From IMG/VR virus record IMGVR_UViG_3300032070_000613, positions 1 through 64,000 of that record: DNA of 64,000 bases. The stretch is one strand, 5' to 3'. Position 1 is the stretch's first letter, and each line of letters opens with the position of its first letter. Shown here one piece after another: positions 40,153-48,847 of the stretch. Source of the stretch: a virus. The notes beneath the pieces were generated by a model, which saw only the letters and a list, made by a program, of their open reading frames with translations, was not told the DNA's origin and made no database searches. A program made the position numbers and the translations under genes.

Positions 40153-41583
40153 ATGCAAAATGACCTACTCAAAAATGTAAAGTATCGTTTACTTGACGAA
40201 TTGCGATATGCTGTCGAGAAGCATCAAGTTTACGTTGACAAAGTGAGAATTTATCATAAATTTCCAATGCAAGAAAGACCCAGTATTGGAATTATTTTAC
40301 GCAACGCCTCTTCCAGCAGAATAAAACTCTCCGCGGACGACAACGCCGGTACTCTCAAAAGTCACCTGACTCTGGCTAAAGCTGAGAATAAACCCTCGGG
40401 GTGTCTGGACTGGGTATGGGAAGATGCCGTGCATATGACCGAGCTCCAGCAGGATGAGGACCTCTCTAGTCAGATCCAGGGTACATCCACCTACGGTCAA
40501 AATCGTTTTTTCTATACCTCTAAAAAACCTATCATATCAGGAAAAAATAATACGGTCGTCGCTGATAATTTCAGGCAGGTCTCTCTCACCCTAAACGGTG
40601 AAAATGTGCTCGCTGAATTCATAGACGGTAAAAGAGGGATAGTAGCTCTCCCTCAGGCACCCGTGGTAGGAGACTCTCTAAAAATCAGCTATTACTATAA
40701 TAATCTCACTCCTCCTGGCAGGTATTATTTAGAGATCATATCCGCTACTCAGTTCGTCATAGATCCTTTCTATCAGGTACGAGACGAAGAGCTAATAATA
40801 GATACTACAGGATTAGAGACTACAGTCTCGCTGGCTCATGGTAATCTATATGGAGATTTTGATGTCCTCTATACCATGAAGACTAAATTCAGCAATAAAA
40901 TCTATCTGGAAAAAAACATAGACTACACTATTACGACAGCCGGAGTAATAACTTTTCTGAATCCACTCCCTGTAGGCACTACTCTCTATGCCAATTATCG
41001 GTGGGGTGGCGCTACCATGGGACCGTTTGATATCCCTGAGCCATTCCATTATAATAATACTGCGCTGCCGGGGGTCATACTGGCATTCAGTAATCAGCTG
41101 GACGTAGGGACTCGGGTGGTGGTGCTGGTATATCCTCAGAGGGAGCCCTCAGCCATTATTTATAGCGGGCATTATAAGATGGTTTTTGAGATAGACGTGT
41201 TTGCTAAAGACCCCATACAGCTCCCGGATCTCACAGACCATCTCATATCAGAGATATGGTCTAATCGCAGGCTGCCTCTGATCAGTGAGGGTTTGACCAT
41301 AGAGGAGATGGATCCTACGGGTGAGTCCGAGGAGGTCTACGATAACAATACAGGGGATTTGTATTATAAAAACAGTATCACTTTACAGATGATGACAGAG
41401 TGGAAAAAGTTTGTACCGCTCAGTATAGAGCTCATGGATTATGATACCAAACTCTATCAATATATCACGACAAAAAAATATGTGATCACGAATCAGAATA
41501 AAGTGCTGGAGATGAAACTAGTGCCGTGGACGGTGCCTTTTGAGGTGAAATATCCGAAAGTAGGATATGCCCGTCTGATTTGA
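40153..41583 (+). CDS. Putative tail completion/neck protein
   Basis: 476 residues. Beta-rich throughout. Includes a D-Y-T-I ... G-V-I-T-F ... Y-R-W module (about 255-290) also seen in other tail proteins here, and a C-terminal part (YSGHYKMVFEIDVFAKDP, LPDLTDHLISEIWSNRRLPL, LQMMTEWKKFVPL) that resembles tail-terminator or head-tail joining proteins. Placement directly before the sheath block fits that idea. Start ATG lacks a strong ribosome site; identity rests on layout. Confidence 0.45.
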   Translation: MQNDLLKNVKYRLLDELRYAVEKHQVYVDKVRIYHKFPMQERPSIGIILRNASSSRIKLSADDNAGTLKSHLTLAKAENKPSGCLDWVWEDAVHMTELQQDEDLSSQIQGTSTYGQNRFFYTSKKPIISGKNNTVVADNFRQVSLTLNGENVLAEFIDGKRGIVALPQAPVVGDSLKISYYYNNLTPPGRYYLEIISATQFVIDPFYQVRDEELIIDTTGLETTVSLAHGNLYGDFDVLYTMKTKFSNKIYLEKNIDYTITTAGVITFLNPLPVGTTLYANYRWGGATMGPFDIPEPFHYNNTALPGVILAFSNQLDVGTRVVVLVYPQREPSAIIYSGHYKMVFEIDVFAKDPIQLPDLTDHLISEIWSNRRLPLISEGLTIEEMDPTGESEEVYDNNTGDLYYKNSITLQMMTEWKKFVPLSIELMDYDTKLYQYITTKKYVITNQNKVLEMKLVPWTVPFEVKYPKVGYARLI

Positions 41584-41586
41584 TCG

Positions 41587-41601
41587 AATAATCTCTTAAT
41601 A
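41587..41601 (+). promoter_or_regulatory. Candidate phage promoter motif (consensus match)
   Basis: AATAATCTCTTAATA, identical to the site at 19570, starting 4 nt past the previous stop and 52 nt before the FmdB-like start. Confidence 0.55.
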
Positions 41602-41653
41602 TAGATACCATTTTAAATTCATATTCACATCTCATATAAAAAGGAGTGTCGGT

Positions 41654-42124
41654 ATGCCGATTTATACGTACAAGTGTGAGGCGTGCAATTTTATTTTCGA
41701 AGAGTTGGTGTCGTACGATAAAAAAGATGATGTAAATTGTAATTTATGTAAAGGTAAAGCTCATAGGGGAGCGGCGGAGACATTCGGGATAAATACGACT
41801 CTGAATCCAAAAACAGATACGATTTATAGTCCAAAAGAAATAGATAAAGTAGTGGGGGCTGAGTCGGAGAAAAAGTGGGCTGGATATGATGAGCGCTGGC
41901 GGCAGCGATATGAGGCCCGGCAGCAAAAGAGATGGAAGGGTATGACTCCTACTCCCGTGAATATACCAAAGGATCCTGACGGAAAATATACGCCTATCAT
42001 GCATTTAGGGAATAGTAAAGACAGGGAGTTGAGGAGAGAATATTCTACGGCGTTGCAGGAGCATAGAGCGGAGAGAAAAAAGAGAGGTGAGGATCAGTTT
42101 GATGCGCCTGGGGCGATTCTATAG
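41654..42124 (+). CDS. FmdB-type zinc-ribbon protein, second copy
   Basis: 156 residues beginning MPIYTYKCEAC, with Cys8/Cys11/Cys29/Cys32 in the same spacing as the gene at 19057. The rest is charged and helical (AGYDERWRQRYEARQQKRW) and unlike the other copy. It has its own upstream promoter motif and another after it, so it is a single-gene unit ahead of the sheath gene. Role unknown. Confidence 0.7.
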   Translation: MPIYTYKCEACNFIFEELVSYDKKDDVNCNLCKGKAHRGAAETFGINTTLNPKTDTIYSPKEIDKVVGAESEKKWAGYDERWRQRYEARQQKRWKGMTPTPVNIPKDPDGKYTPIMHLGNSKDRELRREYSTALQEHRAERKKRGEDQFDAPGAIL

Positions 42125-42134
42125 CTTAGTTACT

Positions 42135-42149
42135 AATACTCTCTTAATA
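42135..42149 (+). promoter_or_regulatory. Candidate phage promoter motif
   Basis: AATACTCTCTTAATA, one mismatch from consensus, 102 nt before the sheath gene, leaving a long AT-rich leader. Confidence 0.5.
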
Positions 42150-42251
42150 TTCAAATCCAAATAAGATACTCATAGCAGATATAGCCATATATACTATAAA
42201 ATAAAATCAACTGAAAAAATTAGTAATTAAGATATAAAAAGGAGCTCACTC

Positions 42252-45212
42252 ATGGCTATAGGACCTCTTGAAAGTTTTGTATTCCCGGGCGTATTAGTCC
42301 GTACTATCAATGAGGCCGCGGGAGCCTCCACTGCAGGTGACATACGTTTCCCAGCTATTATCGGAGTGTCCGCTGAAGAAGTCCGTGTAGCTGATTTTGA
42401 ATTGGTGAGAGGATCCTCTGCTATAGCGGACAACATTATCCTCGATGAGCTGGTGACAGGGATTTCTATATCTACACCGTCTGGATATACTCCGGGTTGG
42501 ATAGGTGGGGCGCAGGGTAGTGTGAAATCGTTCCGCGTAGCCAATGTCCCCATCGTCACTGGTGATGGTTCTGGAAAAGTTGGTACATCTCCCTCCAATG
42601 TAATAGTCACCGTCAATAATGAAAATGTAGCCGTCAATTCAATAAACGGGCTCACCGGTCAGGTAGATCTGGTCGTGATACCTAAAGACACCGATGTTGT
42701 TCGTGTCAATTATTATTTCAAGAGACGTGATACGTATATCGAGAACGAGAATCTCATTCTCCAGGCTGACGGATCCAATAAGATTTTCAAAGTCCATAGC
42801 GCTCGTATAGTGAAGGGTGATAACAGTGGTACGTCGGCTACGGATGCCGATATCAACGGTACGGTAAAAATTCTTTATGATCCTACTCCGACCACTAATC
42901 CTGGTGATGAATTTGAGAGGACTGTAAAAGTCATCGATGTTAAAGTGGATGGTGTATCTGCCACTATTACCGCTTTGGACGGTTCTACGGGTAGAGTCAC
43001 TCTGCAGACTGCTCCTACAGGAGGTGGCAGTCATACTCTTACGGTGACGTATTTCACGAATATCTGGCAGGACACATATGATATTCTACCCGCTCCTGTT
43101 GTGAATAGAGTCATCGAGGTGGGACTCAGCCAGGACACATCGGATTTCTCCGTGGGTAATGATTGTGTCCTGTCTGGAGATAATAAGCTGCACTGGGGTA
43201 ATTCTTATCAGAAGACTCAGGGTGTCTACACTGTAGGGTCTACGGCTGTAATAAACAACATAGTGCCTTCTATCACAGATACTAAAGTTTATGGTAGAGT
43301 GGCTGCTCCTGCAGTGCCTAGTGGTGTGGATGCGGATAATATTCCTCTGAACACTGATGGCAACAAAGTTTTCATTCTACCCACAGCTCCTGTTGATTCG
43401 AGTGGTACTGGAGTGGCTACAGAAGATACCACATTGATTACGGCTTATGTAGGTTCGACATGGGCGTTAGCCTATGCTGGTGGTGCAGTGACAGTCATGT
43501 CTATCAGTGGCAGTCAGATTACACTAGCGGTATCTCCTTCGAATGCCCTCTCGGAAAAAGTATATGTCACCTATTATGAGAACAACATAGTAGATGATGA
43601 CTGGCTGTTTACAGTGCGTGTACCTGGTATTGCTACAGTGGGTAAGTATACGGTTTCTTCTTTGCTCCATGGTAATGCATTATCTGTGACGCAGGCTGCG
43701 GGTGGGACAGCAGTTTTTGCTTATGTAGGTGGTTATATTAATTGTGAAGTAAATCCTCTTATAGCATCTGTAGAACGTGTAAGATGTACATTTGATGGCT
43801 CTAACAGTTTTACGGTTACTTCTATGGTTGGAACGACCCTCACTCCCTGGGTGCCTAACGGTCGTACCGGTTCGGTCATTACCTATAATCAGAACATAGG
43901 TAAACTCGGTAAAACGTATATCGATCCTACGACTGGGTTCAGAGTGACGTTCGATGCTTCAACAGTGCCCGCAAATAGTACTTATGTGGAATTTGATGTA
44001 GGTGATCCTACCGTATCTAATGCTACTCAGAGACTCTATATCACTGCCAATACCCCTATCGTAAAAGTGATCCCGGGTATGTATATCACGGTATCGACGA
44101 CCTCTGGTAGCTATGCTGATGATACAGTAGTGCTCAGCACCTATAATAAGAGCGGTAATGAGCCCAATGTAGGTGATATGTACTATGTCACATTTGATAA
44201 GGCTAAGACTGATTACACTACGAAATTCCTGACGAATATGCGTGATGTAATCAAATATTTCGGGCCGATCGACATCAACAATAAAGTGACCATCGCCGCT
44301 AATCTGTGTTTTCTGAATGGTGCCCGTGCAGTGGCTATCAAGCAAATTTTAAGAGTGACGGGTGGTACGGACGCGAGTGTGCAGGATTACATTGATGGTA
44401 TCGATGCTTTTGGTGAGCCGATGCCGAACGGTCTGCGTCCGTCTATGGTACAACCGCTATCGACAAATTCGGAGGTACAGAGTTATCTGAAGACCTCTAA
44501 TGCTATACAATCCAGTATCCGGTATAGGAACGAGCGTACTAGCGTTATAGGTTTTGCGGTCGGGACTACTTCTGATGAGGTTATTCAGAAATGTAAGAAT
44601 CTCGCTACCGAGAAAGTCACGGCAGTGTATCCTGATGGTGCTATCATTGGTATCGTCGACACCTACGGTAATGAAGTCGAATATATCGTCGATGGATCGA
44701 TGATTGCTGCCGCGGTGGCTGGGCGTGATATTTCTCCTGTCTCAGATATTGCTACTCCTCTGACCAATGCCACGATCGTAGGTTTCAAGAGACTCTACAG
44801 GAGATTGGATAATGTTACTGCGGCGTTGGTGGCGAATGCCGGGTGTACGGTACTTGAGGAGCAGACTCCGGTTATCAGGATTTTGATGTATTTGACTACA
44901 GATATGTCCACATCGTTGACGAGGGATCCTCGTATTGTTGAGGTGAAGCATTCGATTCAGCAGGGTTTGCGTACTGCTTTACAGCGGTATATCGGCTCCA
45001 AGAACCTGCCGAAGATGCAGCCTCAGATCAGGGATACGGTGGGGTCTTATTTCAAGCAGCTCAAGAAGAATGAGATCATTGTGGATTTCACGGGTATCAA
45101 TGTTAAGCAGAACGAGAGTGATCCGAGTACGGTGGATGTGGAGGCATATTACAGTCCAGTGTTCCCGTTGAACTGGATTGTTGTGACGTTGAACCTGAGA
45201 CAGAGTCTGTAA
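42252..45212 (+). CDS. Contractile tail sheath protein
   Basis: 986 residues. The N-terminus (FVFPGVLVRTINEAAG) has the usual sheath beginning. Two Ig-like or beta modules follow (about 115-160 and 222-277, with NSINGLTGQVDLVV and VRVNYYFKRR patterns). The C-terminal 300 residues carry the conserved sheath core: DVIKYFGPIDINNKVTIAAN, VIGFAVGTTSDEVIQKC, TPVIRILMYLTTDMSTSL, RIVEVKHSIQQGLRTAL and the closing FPLNWIVVTLNL. Sheath subunits polymerise around the tube and contract on infection. It is longer than the 480-660 residues of common sheaths because of the inserted beta modules. AAGGAG precedes ATG. Confidence 0.85.
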   Translation: MAIGPLESFVFPGVLVRTINEAAGASTAGDIRFPAIIGVSAEEVRVADFELVRGSSAIADNIILDELVTGISISTPSGYTPGWIGGAQGSVKSFRVANVPIVTGDGSGKVGTSPSNVIVTVNNENVAVNSINGLTGQVDLVVIPKDTDVVRVNYYFKRRDTYIENENLILQADGSNKIFKVHSARIVKGDNSGTSATDADINGTVKILYDPTPTTNPGDEFERTVKVIDVKVDGVSATITALDGSTGRVTLQTAPTGGGSHTLTVTYFTNIWQDTYDILPAPVVNRVIEVGLSQDTSDFSVGNDCVLSGDNKLHWGNSYQKTQGVYTVGSTAVINNIVPSITDTKVYGRVAAPAVPSGVDADNIPLNTDGNKVFILPTAPVDSSGTGVATEDTTLITAYVGSTWALAYAGGAVTVMSISGSQITLAVSPSNALSEKVYVTYYENNIVDDDWLFTVRVPGIATVGKYTVSSLLHGNALSVTQAAGGTAVFAYVGGYINCEVNPLIASVERVRCTFDGSNSFTVTSMVGTTLTPWVPNGRTGSVITYNQNIGKLGKTYIDPTTGFRVTFDASTVPANSTYVEFDVGDPTVSNATQRLYITANTPIVKVIPGMYITVSTTSGSYADDTVVLSTYNKSGNEPNVGDMYYVTFDKAKTDYTTKFLTNMRDVIKYFGPIDINNKVTIAANLCFLNGARAVAIKQILRVTGGTDASVQDYIDGIDAFGEPMPNGLRPSMVQPLSTNSEVQSYLKTSNAIQSSIRYRNERTSVIGFAVGTTSDEVIQKCKNLATEKVTAVYPDGAIIGIVDTYGNEVEYIVDGSMIAAAVAGRDISPVSDIATPLTNATIVGFKRLYRRLDNVTAALVANAGCTVLEEQTPVIRILMYLTTDMSTSLTRDPRIVEVKHSIQQGLRTALQRYIGSKNLPKMQPQIRDTVGSYFKQLKKNEIIVDFTGINVKQNESDPSTVDVEAYYSPVFPLNWIVVTLNLRQSL

Positions 45213-45259
45213 CCAATAACCAAACAGAAGTAAACCACTATTTTGAAGGAGCATGACAT

Positions 45260-46297
45260 ATGGATCGCATAGCATTAGCAAAGAGATTAGAGGGTCTTTC
45301 GAAGGTGTTTGCCAGTGATTCCCCGTATCACAGGGATCTGAAGGCCATGTCGGAAGTCCTTCAAAAAGTTGATGATGATAAGTTCAAAACTATTCTGAGT
45401 ACAGATTTTGTATCGGATGTTGTTGCTGGTGATAAAGAGGCAGTTCAGCCTATGCTTCAGCAGCCGCTACCTACTACCAGGGAGCGTATGGAGGAGATGA
45501 GAGGCAGGTCTGGTCGTCCGATGCCGACTAGTGATCCTAAGAGTCAGGCTGATTTCATGAAATCTTTTGTGCAGAAAGCTATACAGGAGGGATGGCTCTC
45601 TCCTGAAGGTATGCAAGAAGCTAAGAAGCTTCGTATTGAGCCTGCACCGATGCCTATGAAAGCTCCTGCTGTTAAGCCCATACCTGGACTCGTTCGTGAA
45701 CAGGAGACTGCCATGAGTGCGGAGGCTTCTACGGAGCCGGTAGGGTTGTATTGGAACAAGGAGGCTTCGGAAGCTATTCTGAATAATCTTTTACGTGATG
45801 TCGTAGGGATGGATAAGAAGCAGATAGAGGATACTGGGCGTCATCTCGAAAAGAATCAGATTCCGGATGGTTCTCATGATGGTGAGAAGGCCAAGAATCT
45901 CAAGCCGGAGCAGACTCCTGATCAGGAATATCTGGATTCAGGTATTGTTGAGAAGTCTCACGGTAAGGTGAGAAAAGAAGCAGCGGCTGAAGAAGATGAG
46001 AAAGAGGATAAAAAGGAAGATAAGAAAGAGGATAAAGCTGCTACTGCTGTAGAGGAAAAGGAAGATGCGGAGGAAAAAGAAGCTACTCTTGAGGATATTA
46101 AAAAGAAAAAGGAAGAGGATAAGAAGAAAAAGATGGAAAAGACGGTCGAAAAGCTCGAGGAAGAAAAGAAAGAGAAAAAGCCTGAGGAAGATAAGAAGGA
46201 AGCGAATATCATTGAGGGCATCGAACTTGGGGAGCCTATGGATGATGTAGTCCTCGATGCCGCTGAGCAGGAGAAACTGAGTAAACTATTTATATAA
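45260..46297 (+). CDS. Unknown charged protein between sheath and tube
   Basis: 345 residues, AAGGAG upstream. The N-terminal 200 residues are mixed helix (RIALAKRLEGLSKVFASDSPYHRDL); the C-terminal third is a Lys/Glu/Asp tract (EDKKEDKKEDKAATAVEEKED, about 245-330) like that in the putative scaffold at 1662. The order sheath-this-tube suggests a tail-assembly helper or a minor virion protein. Not recognised. Confidence 0.5.
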   Translation: MDRIALAKRLEGLSKVFASDSPYHRDLKAMSEVLQKVDDDKFKTILSTDFVSDVVAGDKEAVQPMLQQPLPTTRERMEEMRGRSGRPMPTSDPKSQADFMKSFVQKAIQEGWLSPEGMQEAKKLRIEPAPMPMKAPAVKPIPGLVREQETAMSAEASTEPVGLYWNKEASEAILNNLLRDVVGMDKKQIEDTGRHLEKNQIPDGSHDGEKAKNLKPEQTPDQEYLDSGIVEKSHGKVRKEAAAEEDEKEDKKEDKKEDKAATAVEEKEDAEEKEATLEDIKKKKEEDKKKKMEKTVEKLEEEKKEKKPEEDKKEANIIEGIELGEPMDDVVLDAAEQEKLSKLFI

Positions 46298-46308
46298 GGA
46301 GATAACAT

Positions 46309-47028
46309 ATGGCGGCAAGAGATAGAGATACATACGTACATCGTCGGGGAGTAACTCCCGAGACAGCTTCTATCATAAGTTCTAAAAACAGAATTTATGC
46401 TGTACCTGCAGACGTCCAGACAGGCGGTCTTTTTCAGATTGGTGTTGTGGCGACATTTGATCCTTCTGAGACACGTGCGATAGAACCCGTACGTGGTATT
46501 GGTTTTGGAGATCATGTTGCTGAGTTGGTCCCTGGAGTTACTGAGCCGATGACTCTAGCTGTCACGCGTACAGCGCAATATCTCTCTATGATCTATCAGG
46601 TTTTTGGTTATAAAGGGGGTATTGACGGGCTAGTGCGTTCTTTACGTCATCATAAATGGCCTTTTGACATTGTTCAAGAGATTGTTCTGAGTAACTTGCC
46701 GGATGTGGTTGATAATGAAAATAGCGTTGAAAAGAGTGAATATTTGAGTACTATAGGAGGTTTAAAAGCGATATTGACCTATTATCAGGGTTGTTGGATA
46801 TCTGATTATAGTGTATCCTATGCCGCGGATGCTGCTTTAGTGCAGGAGTCTGTGACTGTTAATGTAACTGACATTCTTGGTGATATAGCTACTGCGTATG
46901 ATGAGAGTACGCCATTATTTAATTATGATTATGCTCGTTCTAAAATAGTGGAGTCAGCTTATAACCCTGGCATTACTAATCGTACTGGAGGAGAGCTCGA
47001 ACCCAGTGCAGGAATGACGCTTACGTAA
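46309..47028 (+). CDS. Putative tail tube protein
   Basis: 239 residues starting 12 nt after the previous gene, AAGGAG upstream. Position right after the sheath block and before chaperone-like genes and the tape measure is that of a tube gene. The sequence has strand patterns of tube-fold proteins (GGLFQIGVVATFDPSETRAIEPV, GLKAILTYYQGCWISDYSVSY) and one central helix. Assignment rests mainly on gene order. Confidence 0.6.
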   Translation: MAARDRDTYVHRRGVTPETASIISSKNRIYAVPADVQTGGLFQIGVVATFDPSETRAIEPVRGIGFGDHVAELVPGVTEPMTLAVTRTAQYLSMIYQVFGYKGGIDGLVRSLRHHKWPFDIVQEIVLSNLPDVVDNENSVEKSEYLSTIGGLKAILTYYQGCWISDYSVSYAADAALVQESVTVNVTDILGDIATAYDESTPLFNYDYARSKIVESAYNPGITNRTGGELEPSAGMTLT

Positions 47029-47036
47029 GTTCTCAA

Positions 47037-47060
47037 CGGGGATATCCCCGGGATTTTTAT
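47037..47060 (+). terminator. Probable terminator after the tube gene
   Basis: CGGGGATATCCCCG followed by GGATTTTT. A palindromic stem with short U run. The rest of this 190-bp gap is AT-rich with a candidate promoter near its end. Confidence 0.5.
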
Positions 47061-47165
47061 ATTTATATAATATATCATATTTTACATTTCATTTTTATAT
47101 AACATAAAATAATTATCTCATATTACTTCATAAATCCCCTGTTTGTATATCCCCTTGTAGGAAAT

Positions 47166-47180
47166 ATTTATCTGTTAATA
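47166..47180 (+). promoter_or_regulatory. Candidate phage promoter motif
   Basis: ATTTATCTGTTAATA, three mismatches from consensus but with the core TCTNTTAATA, 41 nt before the chaperone-like gene and behind a terminator. Confidence 0.4.
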
Positions 47181-47221
47181 TTTTTGCCATATCCATAACC
47201 ATATTTAAAAGGAGCCTTTAT

Positions 47222-47776
47222 ATGGGTCTGACTGATGTTTTCCAATCTATTCAGAAGAGTCTTAGTTTCACTAAAGCGGTAGAGATTTCCGGAATAAAAT
47301 TTGATTTAGGCTTACTTTCTTTTGAAGAGGATACAAAGACTGATATTCTTCCTCAAGAAAATATTGAGCCTTTAGTTTATTACAATGAAATGCGTATACA
47401 GACGCTATCATATGCTATAAAAAGTATCAATGGAGAGCCGGTACCCGCTGTAGTGGATATAAAAAAAGGGGATATCGTAGAAAAGAAACAAGGCTCTTTA
47501 TTTGTGAAAGAATTTCTTTCTACACTACCGGTTAAAATTATAGAGCAGCTTTTTGATGTCTATATAGATCTTAAAGAAGAGTCTGAAGCTACTTTGGAAA
47601 AAGAAATAAAATATAACTGGTTTAAGACGCCGGAGCAAAGGGAAGAGGAGTCTAAAAAGAAAAAGGAAGAGCCGTCTGAAAAAAAGAAAGAAGAGGAAGC
47701 AGCATCAGATAACACACAGGATATAAAATTAAAAGAGATTCATGAGCCTCTTGAGGAAGATAAACCTAGTGCATAA
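47222..47776 (+). CDS. Putative tail assembly chaperone 1
   Basis: 184 residues, AAAGGAG upstream. Between tube and tape-measure genes, the standard place of tail chaperones. N-terminal part folded (ISGIKFDLGLLSFEEDTKTD, IEPLVYYNEMRIQTLSYAIKS), C-terminal 50 residues acidic/basic and disordered. The next gene starts 2 nt later. I see no obvious programmed frameshift slippery site. Function inferred from position. Confidence 0.5.
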   Translation: MGLTDVFQSIQKSLSFTKAVEISGIKFDLGLLSFEEDTKTDILPQENIEPLVYYNEMRIQTLSYAIKSINGEPVPAVVDIKKGDIVEKKQGSLFVKEFLSTLPVKIIEQLFDVYIDLKEESEATLEKEIKYNWFKTPEQREEESKKKKEEPSEKKKEEEAASDNTQDIKLKEIHEPLEEDKPSA

Positions 47777-47778
47777 TT

Positions 47779-48843
47779 ATGGAAGTCCAGCAGGCATATA
47801 ATAACATTGAGAAAGTCATAGTCCAAGGTTTTCTTATTGCAGGACTATCCTTTAAAAATCATTATTTTTTGCTGAAAAACATTACAGACAAGGAATATGA
47901 GAATCTTAATTTGTATGTAAAAGAAGATGATTCTATCTATAATTTGATTTATCAGATTTCATTTTGTACCGCATTTGTAGATAGTAATAATTTTTTAGAG
48001 AGTAGGTTCGAAAAGATACCAGAGCTCGTACGGTTCTATTCTAAAATGCCTATAATATTTATTAATAAAGTGAAGGATACGATACAGAAGATAAATACGG
48101 AATATTTTGAATCTCTTGAATTTTTGGAAGGTTTTTGTTATACGGATAAATCCAGGCATTTGTGGAAGGTTTTCGATTATACGAATAAAGATACATATCT
48201 AGGGATTTCTGGGTTGAATAATGTTGGTATGAATTCAGTTCAGGAGAATTGGATTATTATAAATAAGAGGCTTGATGAGGAGGAGGCATACAGTAGCAAT
48301 TTGAATATGACGTTTATCATATCTTCTTCGATGAACCCCAAAGGTACCAAGGAGATGTCTCGGAATTATGATTTTCATAAAAGGGAGTTAGATGAGCTTC
48401 GTAAAGACATAGCTAAATACGGTCATGATAAGAAAAGAGTAAAAGAGCAGCAGGAAAAAGCTGAATGGACAGCGCCAATAAAGAGTCGTGAGGATTTGGT
48501 ACGTGAGCTTTATCGGCAGATGTCTGGTAAAAAAGACAAGCATGATCTATTCATAGATGAGTGGGTTAAGCAGCAGAAAGCGGCTGCTGAGAGGATTAAA
48601 GAGCAGGCTGAGGAGCGTCAGCGTGTGTTTAGGGCTAAGATCCAGGAGGTTGATTTGAGTTCGATAGAGGATTCGAGGCCTATATCAGCATCAGAGCTTA
48701 AAAAAGTATTGGCTCAGAAGAAGATTTCTAAAACCGATATGGTAGTGAGTCAGCCTATGATGTCTTTTGATGAGCGTGATGAGAAAGAGCGATTTTTGAA
48801 GAAAATAAGTGCTACTATCATACGTCCGAATAAGAAGGATTGA
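47779..48843 (+). CDS. Putative tail assembly chaperone 2
   Basis: 354 residues, starting 2 nt after the previous stop. The N-terminal half is alpha/beta (IEKVIVQGFLIAGLSFKNHYFLL, TAFVDSNNFLESRFEKIPEL), the C-terminal half is coiled coil (HKRELDELRKDIAKYGHDKKRVKEQQEKAE). Adjacent to the tape measure, it likely keeps that protein soluble before tail polymerisation, as tail chaperones do. No recognised domain. Confidence 0.45.
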   Translation: MEVQQAYNNIEKVIVQGFLIAGLSFKNHYFLLKNITDKEYENLNLYVKEDDSIYNLIYQISFCTAFVDSNNFLESRFEKIPELVRFYSKMPIIFINKVKDTIQKINTEYFESLEFLEGFCYTDKSRHLWKVFDYTNKDTYLGISGLNNVGMNSVQENWIIINKRLDEEEAYSSNLNMTFIISSSMNPKGTKEMSRNYDFHKRELDELRKDIAKYGHDKKRVKEQQEKAEWTAPIKSREDLVRELYRQMSGKKDKHDLFIDEWVKQQKAAAERIKEQAEERQRVFRAKIQEVDLSSIEDSRPISASELKKVLAQKKISKTDMVVSQPMMSFDERDEKERFLKKISATIIRPNKKD

Positions 48844-48847
48844 AAAT

